Of a stretch of DNA of 64,000 nt, positions 1 to 11,149 are shown one piece after another. The stretch is from Cotesia glomerata (taxonomy: Eukaryota; Arthropoda; Insecta; Hymenoptera; Braconidae), in the NCBI RefSeq assembly GCF_020080835.1, contig NC_058164.1, positions 16,424,688 to 16,488,687 on the forward strand. Direction: 5' to 3'. The notes beneath the pieces are model-generated. The model did not search any database. It had not been told where the DNA came from and saw only the letters and a program-made list of their open reading frames with translations. Both the position numbers and the translations under genes were made by a program. Positions within the stretch are counted from its first letter, which is position 1, and the number at the start of each line of letters is the position of its first letter.

Positions 1-39
1 GATAATAACTTATTATTAATAAGTTATTGCTGAATTAAG

Positions 40-566
40 AAGAAACAGATATTTTAGAGTCATCTACCAATGATTATAAAAATAATTCTAATTTGAAACT
101 AATACCTATTTATAACGCCTGTAATCAAAGTGTGAATTCAATAACTACTAGTTTAAAAACTACAGTTGTTGGCTGTGAAAACAATTCTACTTTAGAATTG
201 ATACCTATTGATGAGGCTTGTCATCAAAATACAAATTCAATGACTACTAATATAAAATCTAAAAACGTGGACCGAAATGAAATATGGTAAAAGCATTTGA
301 GTTTCCCTCGTGTTGAGAAAACTAACTAAAAAAAAGCAAGAGATGATTTACGCTATTATTCAAGTCAGTATCGAGAATTAGACATGAAAAAAATCCAATT
401 AGAAATTGAAGAAAAAGAATTAAAACTTAAGAAGCAAGCTAAACGTCTAATAAAAAATGAAAAACTTGAGCAAGAAAAAATTGAATAAGCAAAAAGGAAA
501 CAAGAACGCATGATTAAAAAAGAAAAACTTAAGGGGTTAGGGGTAGTCAGAGACGCAAAAAAATGA
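40..566 (+). pseudogene. Degenerate ORF: internal duplication plus coiled-coil tail
   Basis: I do not recognise this gene. From about 40 to 290 an open frame encodes a duplicated block of about 30 residues; both halves share the pattern L-x-L-I-P-I, then A-C-x-Q, then N-S-x-T-T. A stop follows after N-E-I-W (290). From 336 to 566 another stretch encodes a charged, Lys/Glu-rich helix that begins A-R-D-D-L-R-Y-Y and is broken by TAA at 486-488. A C-terminal coiled coil of this kind is common in Myb/SANT-like or MADF-like proteins of insect transposons, so a decayed transposon protein is the likeliest reading. No start codon is credible and the frames are not continuous. Confidence 0.4.
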
Positions 567-1682
567 GAATTTTCAGAAATTTTTTTTGCCATTAAATCAT
601 TTTATTTTACAAAAGTAATAATATGGCATCATTACACAATGTTTTGACTTGAAGTCACGAAAATTAAAAAAAAAAAAATTTATAGCTGTTTGTGTTGACC
701 CAGCAAAAAAAAAGGTCCTTGCGGGGATCATCATAAGTCCTTGAAGATTCATCTAAAATCAATCGGACAGAAAAAATTAGTTTCATAAATAGATAATCTT
801 GTGCCTGATCGAAGGATTTTTTTTTTTCAAAAATTTCGATTTTTTATGAACAATTAACTGTTGATTTTTTCCCGAAAATCTAGAAAAAAATTTCCTAAGG
901 CCGCCATTTTGTTAATTTTTGAAAAAAAAAAAAAAATAATTGTATATAACAATATAGAACAATAATTGTCAGGAAGAAGAAAATTTAAAATGAGCATTTA
1001 GTTTCAGTTAAAGTAATTGCAGGTCTCATAAGTGGTTAAAATCTACCTAGCTTAAAGTGCGACGAATTTTCCGTTAACTAAAATTTTTTTCGTGACATCA
1101 ATTTTTTATAGAAAATTAATTGTACAGGTTTTTTTATGAATTCTATTGAAATAAGTAGCCAAATTTCTTTTCCACATCTTAAGTATTTGGAAAATGCATT
1201 CATTTTAATCTATTACATTCCCGTGATCCCACAATAAAAGAATTCATCAGTTATGTGATCTGCAAAAGTAAAATGAATGTAAAATTCTTAGTCCGTTGAC
1301 TAAATAACTACATGTAATGGTAAATTTTGAAAACATTACAATAACTTTTTCTCCGCTGCCGAAGAGACAATTGTAATGAAGAAATTTTTACTGAATTTAT
1401 AGAAGTTTAATAGATATGTCCTAAGTTTCATGTCTCAAAAAGTTCTAGTTTATAAACGAAAACATTTTTTCACATTCTACTCACCATTCTGATACAACCT
1501 ACATATGAAGACAATTATCGCTAAATTCGTTTTTAGCTGATATCCCATTATTAAGAAAGAAAAATATTTAAAACGATTGACTTTGGAGGCCAACTCTGTA
1601 ATTTCCTGTTTCTCTTGAGATTCTTTTAAACTTTATATATGTAGGAACTGTATTTAAAGAATATGCATTTTTTGATGATTAA
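567..1682. other. AT-rich stretch without recognisable feature
   Basis: No open frame, splice-like exon, RNA gene or clear repeat is visible here. It consists of AT-rich sequence with several poly-A and poly-T runs. Confidence 0.5.
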
Positions 1683-2150
1683 CACCCCCGTACTCCTATG
1701 TGAAGGAGGAATTTCGTAAGATCCTATTCGAGATGATTTCTACATTATAAATAAAAGATTCTTACCAAATTTCGAGTCTGTAGAGGTTACAGTTTGGAAA
1801 CAGAAATTTAATATTCTAACACCCACCCCCGCAATCATTATTGGCGGGGGTTATTGCAAAATCCTCTCTTAGGTCATTTCTGCATCACATATAGAAAACT
1901 CTAGCTAAATTTTGAGTCTGTAGGAGCTATGGCTTAAAAATTAAAAATTTTCATTGTTAATACCCACCCCCGTAACCCTCTATGGGGTGAGCTATCGTAA
2001 AATTCGTTCATAGACTACTTTTATATCTCTTACAGAAGATTCCTACTAAATTTGGAGTCTATAGAAACTATGGTTTAAAAACGGGAATTTTTAATTTTTA
2101 ATGCCCCCGCAACCCTCTTTGGGGAAAGATTTTCTTTAAATACGTTCTTA
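1683..2150 (+). repeat. Diverged tandem repeat, about 4 units of 136-146 bp
   Basis: Units begin near 1684, 1820, 1964 and 2101. Each starts with a C-rich box (CACCCCCG type), followed by a G-rich box that can pair with it, then a TTCGTAAAATCCT-like stretch, a variable AT part, and the motif GAGTCTGTAG. The units are clearly related but diverged, so the array is old. Confidence 0.6.
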
Positions 2151-2263
2151 GCTTACCTCTACAAAGCAAGAGTAATATTTCAACCAAATTTCACGTTTCT
2201 AAGTCTTATGGTTCCCGAGATTTCGTGATGAGTGACTATATAGATGGGAATCCTTCGATGATC

Positions 2264-2325
2264 CTTCGAGTGGGTGGATGGGTGGGTGGGAGAAAGCGTG
2301 TGGGTGTGTGAGTGTGTGAGTAGAT
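2264..2325 (+). repeat. GGGT/GTGT-rich simple repeat
   Basis: Runs of GGGTGGAT, GGGTGGG and GTGTGTGAG form a G-rich low-complexity patch. Confidence 0.7.
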
Positions 2326-2530
2326 TCTTAGCTGAATGTAAAAGAACATAATCCGTCTAATACCGTCTATACCCGGTTGAAATCCATGAAAACAAAAGAA
2401 TCATGAGAAAATGCTTGTCTTTAAAAAGTCATAAACCATCTAGGAAAAATTTCGCATCGAATGGTTGTAGTTTCATATCGATACGATCAGTGGTTTAGGC
2501 GTGATTGAGCCTCAAACAAAGACCATTTTC

Positions 2531-2531
<1 letters not shown>

Positions 2532-2569
<38 letters not shown>
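2532..2569. repeat. (TA)n microsatellite
   Basis: Uninterrupted TA dinucleotide run. Confidence 0.9.
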
Positions 2570-2669
2570 CAGAAAAAGAAAACCTTAATCAGTCAATAAT
2601 TGGTGCATTTACCCTATTCTAAAATTTTTTTTTACTAATTTATTCTATTTTTATCGCTTTTTAAGAAAA

Positions 2670-3183
2670 AAAAATTAGGAAAACGGTTGACCCTAAAGGC
2701 CGTCCCTGAAACTTTCCGCTAACTTCATACCTAAGCGCTCAACATTTCACTTATTTTGTTTTTGAGCTCTTCGAGCTAAAAAATATGATTTCCGAGTTAT
2801 TTTGAGCTCTCTGAGCTCAAATAGATCACTGTTCTAAGCTTTTGAGCTCTTCGAGCTCAAAAGTCTGATAGCAGGTCCATAGAACACAATTTTTTGGATT
2901 TTCAAACCGCAATAACTTTTGAATGAATCAACCGATTTTCTCGCGGTTTACGGTATTCAACGCAGTTTTTTTATCCCTTTTAAGAATCTTAGAGCGCGAA
3001 CTGGTCAGACTAAAAATTTTATAGAAATTCTGAAAAAAACATTTTTTTCGACAACGATATCTCACGAACGAATCAATCGATTCAGACTCGACCGGCGGCG
3101 ATTGACGTTTTGCAAAACGGGGTAAAACCAATAACTTCCCGATTTTTGAAAATCTTCGATTTTCTCAGCGGGAAGTTGAAAAT
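2670..3183 (+). repeat. GAGCTC-rich interspersed repeat, copy 1 (deleted)
   Basis: It shares with 38808-40312 and 40313-41190 an order of blocks: a GGAAAACGGTTGACC-like start, then GAAGGCC, several copies of the palindrome GAGCTCTTCGAGCTC, AATAACTTTTGAATGAATCA, and an end at CTTCCCGATTTTTGAAAATC and GCGGGAAGTT. This copy lacks the (CA)n section seen in the copies near 39 and 41 kb. AACTTCCCGC-type and GCGGGAAGTT boxes near the two ends are inverted. No coding capacity is evident. Confidence 0.65.
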
Positions 3184-4395
3184 ATATTCAAAAAGATTAA
3201 TTTTTCGATTTTTTACATTCAAAAATAGGTGGAGCCCCACTTCTGCATAATTACCATAGTAAATTTACTATAACAAGTTTGACAAAAATGATTAACCCTT
3301 CAACACTCTCGTTATTATGGCCAGTTTTTAAATCCGGGTTAAATTTTTATTCATCTTTAAAATTTATCTATATATTAATATAAAAAAATTCTCTGCTTTT
3401 CAATGAAACTATTTATTTGTCATGGTACGTAACCGTAAAGCCTAAAAAATGCAATTGAAGTAGACTCTACTACTTGATGAATTATCAATTAAAATACCAC
3501 AAATAAAGTCATTTTTTTTTTTTTGAAAATCTTTCTTTAAAATTCATCAAATAATAGAAGTCAGTCAAAAGCTCAATTTATTTATCGGTCACTAGAAAAT
3601 AAAAAAGGCCATTCGGCAGCCGAAATGGAAGTAGATTTTTCAAATAAAGAAAATTGATTTTTAATAAAATAATATAATAACACTATTAATGTATAACTTA
3701 ATTTATGAATTAAAAACAAAATTCAATAATAAATTTAAAACTATTTAGAACAAATTTTGGAAAAAAAATTAACTTTTGAAGAAAAAGTTTCTCAAAGAAT
3801 TGCAAAGATTATAAAATTTGAATTATAAATGACCAAATTTTAAATAACTGCTTAGGAACAACAATTTGCAAATCAATCAGATGTTTGAAACCGGATAAAA
3901 TTTTAATGGAAGAAAATATATAGAACTAATTTGTGACATATTTACTGATGAATTACCTGAAAACATTACACGAAAGACTAATCATTATCGTAATTATTGA
4001 ATTTACATCATGATTAAGCTATGATGTAGACAATAATTCTAAAACGGCTGCAACAGTAAAACTGTTTCATTAAACGAATTCTAAAAGGAGTAATATTGAG
4101 GCTATTACCACTTCTGAGTAGTGGAAAATGAAGCTTATTAAAAGAGCTTTACGATGCATTTTACCGAATTTTGATATCTTGTCTCGATCAGTAATTATAT
4201 CAAGTTGAAGTAGTAAAAACATCAATTTTTACGATTTTCAAAATTTCAAAATCCTGTCATTTCCAAATTACTCGCCCGATTAAGCTCATCTTCGAACTTA
4301 ACCTTGGTCTTGATCGATAGATAAAGCATGTTGAATTTGAAAAGAATCGGTTATAAATTGAAAACGCTATCGTGCTGACAAGCCGCGTTATATCG

Positions 4396-4399
<4 letters not shown>
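3184..4399. other. AT-rich stretch without recognisable feature
   Basis: No gene, RNA or well-defined repeat is visible. Several short AT-rich low-complexity runs are present. Confidence 0.5.
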
Positions 4400-4426
<27 letters not shown>

Positions 4427-4455
4427 ATACATATATATATATATATATATATATA
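4400..4455. repeat. (TA)n microsatellite, interrupted
   Basis: Two TA runs are separated by a short TTGATAC interruption. Confidence 0.9.
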
Positions 4456-4650
4456 AATACATACATATATAAACTTTTGAACTATATACATTTGCTGACT
4501 CAGCTCGACAAACTGAGTCAGAAAACGACTAAATTTTTTCAAAGTTGCGCCATGAGGACGGCTGCAATAGTTAGATTTTTATAAAATCTACTAAAAATAT
4601 GAAATGTTCTTTTCGTAAATCGTTAATTAATTTTAAGTTATATTAATTAC

Positions 4651-4810
4651 ACGGAGAAAAAAGTATTGCTATTTTCACGATACAGTATAGTGATGATCAC
4701 GATCCTCGTATGACTATACTTTAGATGTGCATATTCCCAATCTAGTGGATCGTGATTATCACGATCCATATGGATTCGGATATCGAGTGTCTATATTGCT
4801 ATGGTTTATA
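4651..4810 (+). mobile_element. One end of a MITE (ACACGGAGAAAAA terminus)
   Basis: The sequence starts ACACGGAGAAAAAAGTATTG and continues with paired GATCACGATCC/GGATCGTGATTATC blocks. The matching inverted terminus GTATTGCTATT...AGAAAAATG lies at 12990-13024, facing this one. A complete short relative with both ends is at 8683-9043. No near partner end is visible here, so this is either a solo end or the left end of an outer element that later received the inserts between 4.9 and 12.9 kb. Confidence 0.5.
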
Positions 4811-5152
4811 GATGATCAAGTTGTCTTTGATTAAATGTTGATTATATTTTATTGCAGATTATTATTTTTTTTTTATTTTTTGGTATATTATTGTTATTAA
4901 TATAAATAAAAATTGCTATTGTAGCTTGATTAGTTTAAAATTATTGTGTAGATTATGACAGTCAAGAATTGGGTTTCCGAGTAAAAAAGATTTTATACAA
5001 TTAGATACAATTATGTATAAATTATATATAATTATATAAAAAATGGCCCGATAAAATTAGATAGAAATTATATATAATTGTATAGAATTGTATAAAATTA
5101 TATATAATTGTATAGAATTATATATAATTATTTCCATAGAAATAAAAAATAT

Positions 5153-5224
5153 CCGGCGTGGGCAGGAATCGAACCTCGGACCTGACGCTTGGAAGACTGA
5201 TTCATTACCTGTTTACCTACTAGA
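5153..5224 (-). repeat. tRNA-like sequence in foldback arm
   Basis: Read on the minus strand it has a B-box GGTTCGATTCC (5165-5175), an anticodon-loop-like TCTTCCAAGC resembling tRNA-Gly(UCC), and a degenerate A-box region. The inverted relative is at 7855-7925. It lacks a clean acceptor stem, so it is a tRNA-derived relic and not a working gene. Confidence 0.5.
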
Positions 5225-5341
5225 ACTTACTTGAAGGACAGAGTTTGTAATAACTATAAGTAATGAAAATCGTACATATGATCGATTCGTAATGAACAAA
5301 ATTTTTTATGAAATTTATAAATTATTCATTATTTATATATA

Positions 5342-5772
5342 CAGAGTGTCCCAGAAGTAACGGACGCCATTGTAGCATCTGATAAACAAAATAATTCTGA
5401 GACGAAAAGTCCTTAGCCATTTTTTAATCAGACGCATAGATAATTAATTATTAATTAAAATAACGTCATTTTATGCGTTAGAGAGAGAGCACTAGTGTCA
5501 AGTCAAGTGCGTTCCAACGAAGACGCTTGCACGTGTGAATGTGTAAGTAAATATATGTGACTACGTTAGCTATAGAAACTAGTTAGTCATACAGTTAGTT
5601 GTGTCTTTGTTTGGCACATACTTTATTGGACTCTCTAACAAATAAAGAGACGTTATTGTTAATTAATAATTAATTATCTATGCGGTTAGTTGAAAAATGG
5701 CTAAGGACTTTTCGTCTCAGAATTATTTTTTTCATCAGATGCTACAATGGCGTCCGTGACTTTTGGGACACC

Positions 5773-5775
<3 letters not shown>
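5342..5775. mobile_element. MITE with 126-bp TIRs and TA target duplication
   Basis: The ends are CAGAGTGTCCCAGAAGTAAC and the inverse of CAGGGTGTCCCAAAAGTCAC. The inverted arms run about 5342-5467 and 5650-5775 with few mismatches. It is flanked by TA on both sides (5340-5341 and 5776-5777), which suggests mobilisation by a Tc1/mariner-type transposase. No ORF is present, so it is non-autonomous. It sits in a TA-rich target inside the left arm of the foldback element. Confidence 0.8.

Positions 5776-5838
<63 letters not shown>
5776..5838. repeat. (TA)n microsatellite
   Basis: Long TA run directly at the right border of the 434-bp MITE. Confidence 0.9.
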
Positions 5839-5841
<3 letters not shown>

Positions 5842-5993
5842 CTATATGTAGATTTATAAAATTATCTATGTATACATAAAATCGCAAAAATGATTCTAAG
5901 AAATTTTTAAGGTGTTCCGTTGTTTGAGAATTTATAATTACTTTAAAATTAAAAAAATAATAGATAGAATCAGGATTAAAAGCTTAAATTAAG

Positions 5994-6063
5994 GCGCGCA
6001 GTAGCCCTATCGGATCCGGCCCTTGCTTACCAAAGAATTGGGCCAGGTTTGAGTCCGGCGTAC
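5994..6063 (+). repeat. tRNA-like sequence in foldback arm
   Basis: It contains TAGCCCTATCGG (A-box-like) and GGTTTGAGTCC (B-box-like, 6046-6056) at tRNA-like spacing. It is part of the AT-rich foldback region. Pol III activity is not demonstrable from sequence. Confidence 0.35.
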
Positions 6064-6687
6064 ACCAATGAATATTTTCAATATTTAAGTGTATTATTCT
6101 GCTCAGCCCAAAAAATAAAACGAGTTTCAATCTCAAAAGTTTACCTTCTACCGTAGTCGCTCATGACCTTAGTAGTTTATGCAACTTTAAACAAATTAAA
6201 AAAAAAAAAAAAAAAAAAAAAAGCTCAAATTTTTATGGAATTATTTGTTTGATATATAAAACTATATATTGCTGGAGGGTCTGGGTAACTATTTTTAAAC
6301 TTGACGAAACTATTAATTTTTGTGAAATTTAATTTTTTTATAAGTTAATAAAGTTCCTATTATTTCATCCGCAAAACACTATAGATTAAAAGATTATTAA
6401 TCATTGGAAAAACAGACTCTTAATTTAAAAAAAGAGAACGTCTTATAGTAATCAATATATATCGAATCCTGTAAAATTTATAACAGATAGATAGACGTCT
6501 GTACTTACATAAAATTGCAGAAATCTCTTTCAAGACCACGAATTCTATACAATTATACAAAGTTGTATACAATTATATATAATTGTATCTGATTATATAA
6601 AGTTATCTATAATTGTAAAAGAGAATTCCATCGAATTCTATATAAATGTATCTCATTATATATAATTTCATAAAATTTTATAAAGTT

Positions 6688-6780
6688 GTGAAGGCAAATC
6701 ACAAAATTTTATATAATTTTATGCAATTATGTCTAATTAGATATAATTCTATACAATTTTATCTAATTATATATAATTCC
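6688..6780 (+). repeat. Unit of an interrupted tandem repeat of about 100 bp
   Basis: The unit begins AAGGCAAATCAC and runs through GTCTAATTAGATATAATTC. Related units follow at 10688, 10784 and 10887. The sequence at 6781-10666 therefore looks inserted into this array. Confidence 0.6.
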
Positions 6781-7185
6781 CCGTGAAAAAATATTCTGAT
6801 CAGGCTTGATATGAGCTGATAAGGCCATATAAAAATTTTTGATATGTTCATATCTGGCCTGATATGATCTGATATGTCCATATTTAATTTTTGATATGTC
6901 CTGATATGGCCTGATATGAAAATTGGCCATATCAGGCCTGATCAAGCCTTATCAATTTGATGTCTATATCAGACTTGATATTGCTTGATATGCTCATATC
7001 TAATTTTACATTATTTTTTAATAGGTCCTGATATGCCCTGATATAACTTTATAAAGTTATATATACTTTGATAAACTTGAAAAAAAAAATCCCTGATCAG
7101 GGTTGATATAACTTGATATGAATTCATATAGTCTGATATACTCATACCCTTACCAGCACATAAGTAGTCTTATGTACTCATATAA

Positions 7186-7348
7186 AGGCATACCCGAGTA
7201 AAAAAAACTATATATCATTATATATGATTCATATCTAATTATATAGAAGCATATGTAATTCCTTTATAATTATATAGATGTATATATAATTCATATAAAA
7301 TTATATATGAATCATATAGAATTCTATATTTTTTTTACTCCAGTGGGT
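7186..7348. mobile_element. Small MITE with CCCGAGTAAAAAA ends
   Basis: The left end ACCCGAGTAAAAAAA and right end TTTTTTTTACTCCAGTGGGT are inverted. The inside is an AT-rich near-palindrome. The termini resemble those of the larger foldback element (4971-8040) and the site at 11130-11150, so all may share one transposase source. Confidence 0.55.
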
Positions 7349-7854
7349 ATTTTGTGATTACCATAAAATATTCTCTTTTTATATCTAAGAGTCTGTTACT
7401 CCAATGATGAACAATCTTTTAATATATAGTATTTTTCGGATGAAATAATAGGAACTTAAAAAAAAATTTAATTTCACAAAAATTATTAGTTTTGTCAAGT
7501 TCAAAAATTGTTAGCCAGGCCCTCCAGCAATATATACTTCCATATACTAAAAAAATAATTCCATAAAAATTTAAGCTTTCAATTCTGATTTTACCTCGAT
7601 TATTTTTTTAATTTCAAAGAAATTATAAATTCTAAAGCAACGAAGTACCTTAACAATATATCGTAGAATCATTTTTGCGATTTCATGTATACATAGATAA
7701 TTTTATAAATCTACATATAGATACCATTATTATATATAAATATTGACAGTTAATAATTAATAAATTAGATAAAAAATTTTGTTTATTACAAATCGATCAT
7801 GTATACGATTTGCATTACTTGTAGCTATAATAAACTTTGTTCTCCAAGTAAGTC

Positions 7855-7925
7855 TCTTAGGTAAACGGGTAGTGAATTAGTCTTTCAAGCGGTAGGACCA
7901 CGGTTCGATTCCCACTCGTGCCGAT
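7855..7925 (+). repeat. tRNA-like sequence in foldback arm
   Basis: It has B-box GGTTCGATTCC (7902-7912) preceded by TCTTTCAAGC and GGTAAACGGGTAGTGAATTAG. It is the inverted partner of 5153-5224. Without a paired acceptor stem it is best seen as a tRNA-derived relic carried by the element. Confidence 0.5.
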
Positions 7926-8682
7926 TTTTTTTTTCCTATGGAAATAATTATATATAATTATACTTAATTATACATAATTATATGGGGCCATTTTTCATTT
8001 ATAATTATGTAATATAATGATATATAATTTTTTTTACCGGGGCGGGTACATAGTCTGATATACTTATATCAAGGCATATGGGTCATTCCACCAAATAAGA
8101 ACATTTTGACGGGGCGACCCTCGCGGATTATGTTTAAAATTTATGGATGTGTTCTCTATAATAAGAAATAAATTCCTTACAAGTTTCAGCCCTTAATATG
8201 CAGCGGTTCTGGAGTTATGATTTTTTGAAATTTTGAAAAAAAAATTTTTTTAACTTTTTTATTAATTTTTCTGATGAGGAAAACTTTTTTATTAAAATCC
8301 ATTAAAGATCTTTTCTTGCGGGAAAAATTCTCAGCTTTTGAATGAAAATATCAATTTTATCATAAACACATCAGAAGACCCTTTAAAATCCAATTAAAGT
8401 GGAAAAATTGATTTTTCTCGGTGTGCGCTGCAAGGTACATCCAATTTGACTTTTTTTTCTGAATGATCAGAGTTTTTTACACAAAATGTATGGTTTTCAC
8501 GATGTGCATATTTTTTGTTCAATCACAATTAAATTAAACGTTATATCCGCTAAGTGTTATACGATTATTCGGGATAGTAAAATAATTTTTTGTTAAATAT
8601 TTAAAATTTCAAACTGCTCGTTAAAAAATTGAGTTTATACAATGCAGATGGCACTCACAACTACGATTTCATTTTCTTATTT

Positions 8683-9043
8683 ACACAGAAAAAAAAAATA
8701 TTGTTAAAATGACTATCCAACGTATCCTCAAATGACGTTTCCTTAAAATAACGATCCGGATTGCTGATTTAAGGATTCATTTGTTTGACTTAAGCATACA
8801 GAGTATAGCTCTTGTCAATATATGTAGTTTCGTCAAAACAGGCAACTGTTTTGTTAACGTGAGGAACTGTATAGTTGAATTAACTAAATGTAACGCTAAA
8901 ATAATGATATGGATCGTCACTTTGATGATCCGCTGTATAGCTGAATTGACTATACAGCGTATATCTCTAAAAAAATGACTATACGGCGTATAGTCAGAAT
9001 AACGATACGTATTCTTATTCTAACGATATTTTTTTCTCCGTGT
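8683..9043. mobile_element. 361-bp MITE with ACACGGAGAAAAA-type ends
   Basis: It starts ACACAGAAAAAAAAAATATT and ends with the inverse of ACACGGAGAAAAAAATATCG. Internal short repeats read TATACAGCGTATAG. It abuts the retained transposase exon of copy 1 (GATGTAATTTTCC follows directly), so its insertion accompanied, or was followed by, loss of the upstream exons. Confidence 0.65.
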
Positions 9044-9046
9044 GGG

Positions 9047-10122
9047 ATGTAATTTTCCAAAATTTGCGAGAAATACTGATTGGATTATGGAAACTCAACC
9101 AATTTTTAAAAATTTATTGAATAAATTGGTTTGTAATAATCCAACGGAATCGTGCTTCATCAGAAGTTGTAATAGATGTCCAAACAATGAAGAAATCATT
9201 AATTACATTCATGCATCGTTTAAAGAATCTGATGTAAATGAAATCGAGTTTAATATGTGGACATCAACCGATCGATGTACCATTGTAAACGTTATTTCAG
9301 ATTCTGATGACTTTATGATACCTTAGCGACGCAACTTGAGAAACTTTTAAAACATGATTTTATAGTGAAAATACAAAGTCGGTTTTTCTTTAATGCGAAA
9401 TTAAATTTGAATAGTGGCGAATTAGCGGTAGTTTTTGACTTTGCAGAAAACTGCGTTTGTTGTGCAGGAAGCTGCCCAAGGCTATCATTGGAATAATGAC
9501 CAAGCTACTATATTTCCAATGGTGGTTTACTAAAACGAAAATGATACTATTAAGCATGTCGGCTTAGTTGGTATCTCAGATTGCCTTAAACATGACACAG
9601 TTTTGATTTATTGATTTCAAGAACAATTGATTTCTTTTTTAAGAGAAAAATTTGCTGTTATTGAAAGGATTTTTTACTTCTCAGATGGAGCACCTTAGCA
9701 ATTTAAAAATAAAAAAACATTTACTAATTTATGTTATCATTATGCTGACTTTAGAATCATCGCTGAGTGGCATTTTTTTGCGACTGCCCATGGCAAAGGA
9801 CCACGCGACAGGCTTGCAGGTTCAGTAAAACGACATGCTGCTAGAGCTTCATTACAAATGGAAAATAAAAAACATATACTGACACCACAAGATTTTCATT
9901 CCTAGGCAATCATGAATTTAAACAGGCGTTGATTTTACTTTCATAACGAATGATGATTATTTACACAAAAAAAATGTGTTAAACGTACGATATTCTTCAT
10001 CAAAAACGGTAAAGGGTACACAGGCATTACACACTTTTACCGATAAATGACGAAATTGGATATGATTTTATTAAAACTGTATCAAGATCTGAAAAAAGTT
10101 CAAAAATAAAAATATTTTAATT
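9047..10122 (+). pseudogene. Decayed DDE-type transposase-like gene (3' half)
   Basis: It is homologous over its whole length to the minus-strand gene at 41941-43022. An open part (to 9326) carries a Cys-rich start with C-x3-C-x2-C-P-N-N. A frameshift near 9316, in-frame stops (for example TAG in the S-D-G-A-P block near 9694) and a shift near 9450 break the rest. The candidate third catalytic residue, Glu (GAG, 9765-9767), just before W-H-F-F-A-T-A-H-G-K-G, is intact here but is a stop in copy 2. It is non-functional. Confidence 0.75.
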
Positions 10123-10666
10123 ATAAAGATTTTACGTTTAATTTAATTGTGATTGAACAAAAAATATGCACATCGTGAAAACCATACATTTTGTGTAAAA
10201 AACTCTGATCATTCAGAAAAAAAAGTCAAATTGGATGTACCTTGCAGCGCACACCGAGAAAAATCAATTTTTCCACTTTAATTGGATTTTAAAGGGTCTT
10301 CTGATGTGTTTATGATAAAATTGATATTTTCATTCAAAAGCTGAGAATTTTTCCCGCAAGAAAAGATCTTTAATGGATTTTAATAAAAAAGTTTTCCTCA
10401 TCAGAAAAATTAATAAAAAAGTTAAAAAAATTTTTTTTTCAAAATTTTAAAAAATCACAACTCCTGAACCGCTGCATATTAAGGGCTGAAACTTGTGGGG
10501 AATTTATTTCTTATTATAGAGAACACCTCCATAAATTTTGAACATAATCCGCGAGGGTCGCCCCGTAAAAATGTTCTTATTTGGTGGAATGACCCATATA
10601 TAGTCTGATATGGCCAATTTCCATATCAGGCCTGATATAGTCTGATCAGAAAATTTTTTCACGGGT

Positions 10667-10990
10667 GTATAAAATTGTATAAAGTTGTAAAGGCGAATCA
10701 CATAAAATTTTATATAATTTTATGCAATTGTGTCTAATTAGATACAATTCTATCTAATTATATATAATTGTATAAAATTGTAAAGGCGAATCACATAAAA
10801 TTTTATGCAATTGTGTCTAATTAGATATAATTCTATACAATTGTATCTAATTTTATCTAATTGTATAAAATTCTATAAAGTTGTGAAGGCAAATCACATG
10901 AAATTATATATAATTTTATGCAATTGTGTCTAATTAGATACAATTCTATACAATTGTATCTAATTATATATAATTTTATATAATTCTCCT
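10667..10990 (+). repeat. Tandem repeat, three units of about 100 bp
   Basis: Units begin AAGGCGAATCACATAAAATT near 10688, 10784 and (AAGGCAAATC) 10887, each with GTGTCTAATTAGATA. They continue the array begun at 6688. The AT-rich sequence up to 11130 is similar but degraded and ends at TTTTTTACTCGGG (11133-11145), inverse to the CCGAGTAAAAAA end at 4976. Confidence 0.65.
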
Positions 10991-11149
10991 TCATGATTTT
11001 AAATAATTTCACATAATTGGATATAATTATATAGAATTATATATAAATTATATCCAATTATATATAGACGATATACAATTATATATAATCGTATCTCAAT
11101 ATATATTTATCACAGTTATATAACCGGTTATATACCTTTTTTACTCGGG

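Larger units (their letters stand above)
4971..8040. mobile_element. Large foldback element with nested insertions
   Basis: Sequence at 4976-5335, 5860-5990 and 6220-6440 reappears inverted at 7720-8030, 7565-7720 and 7380-7560, so the region is a diverged long inverted repeat of more than 1 kb per arm. The outer termini are CCGAGTAAAAAAG on the left and TTTTTTTTACCGGGGCGGG on the right. The arms carry tRNA-like boxes (5153-5224 and 7855-7925, mutually inverted, and 5994-6063). The left arm holds a TA-flanked MITE (5342-5775) and the centre holds a different repeat (from 6781). The nesting is inferred from arm matching by eye, so exact limits are uncertain. Confidence 0.55.
8080..10595 (+). 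mobile_element. DNA transposon copy 1, about 460-bp TIRs, internally deleted
   Basis: It begins GGGTCATTCCACCAAATAAG and ends with the exact inverse. The TIRs run about 8080-8540 and 10135-10595 and match the TIRs of the copy at 41466-51484. Both copies are flanked by ATAT (here 8076-8079 and 10596-10599), which suggests a 4-bp ATAT target duplication, although a palindromic flank cannot be separated from the TIR end. Inside is the decayed 3' half of the same protein gene as in copy 2; the 5' exons are missing and a MITE (8683-9043) lies at the break. I cannot assign a superfamily. Confidence 0.8.
6781..10666. mobile_element. TGATATGGCC-rich element, split by later insertions
   Basis: The left end CCGTGAAAAAATATTCTGAT (6781) and right end ATCAGAAAATTTTTTCACGG (ends near 10663) are inverted repeats. 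Both flanks carry repeated TGATATGGCC/GGCCTGATATG palindromic words (6800-7150 and 10600-10650). It lies inside the tandem array of about 100-bp units, and it is itself interrupted by the DNA transposon 8080-10595 and apparently by part of the foldback element. No coding sequence of its own is seen. Confidence 0.5.

Noticed and set aside
4257..4584. Y-I-Y-I-Y-I-rich short open frames
   Set aside because: Translation of a (TA)n microsatellite.
5153..5224. Functional tRNA-Gly gene
   Set aside because: B-box and an anticodon-like loop are visible, but acceptor and D stems do not pair and the copy lies in a repeat arm.
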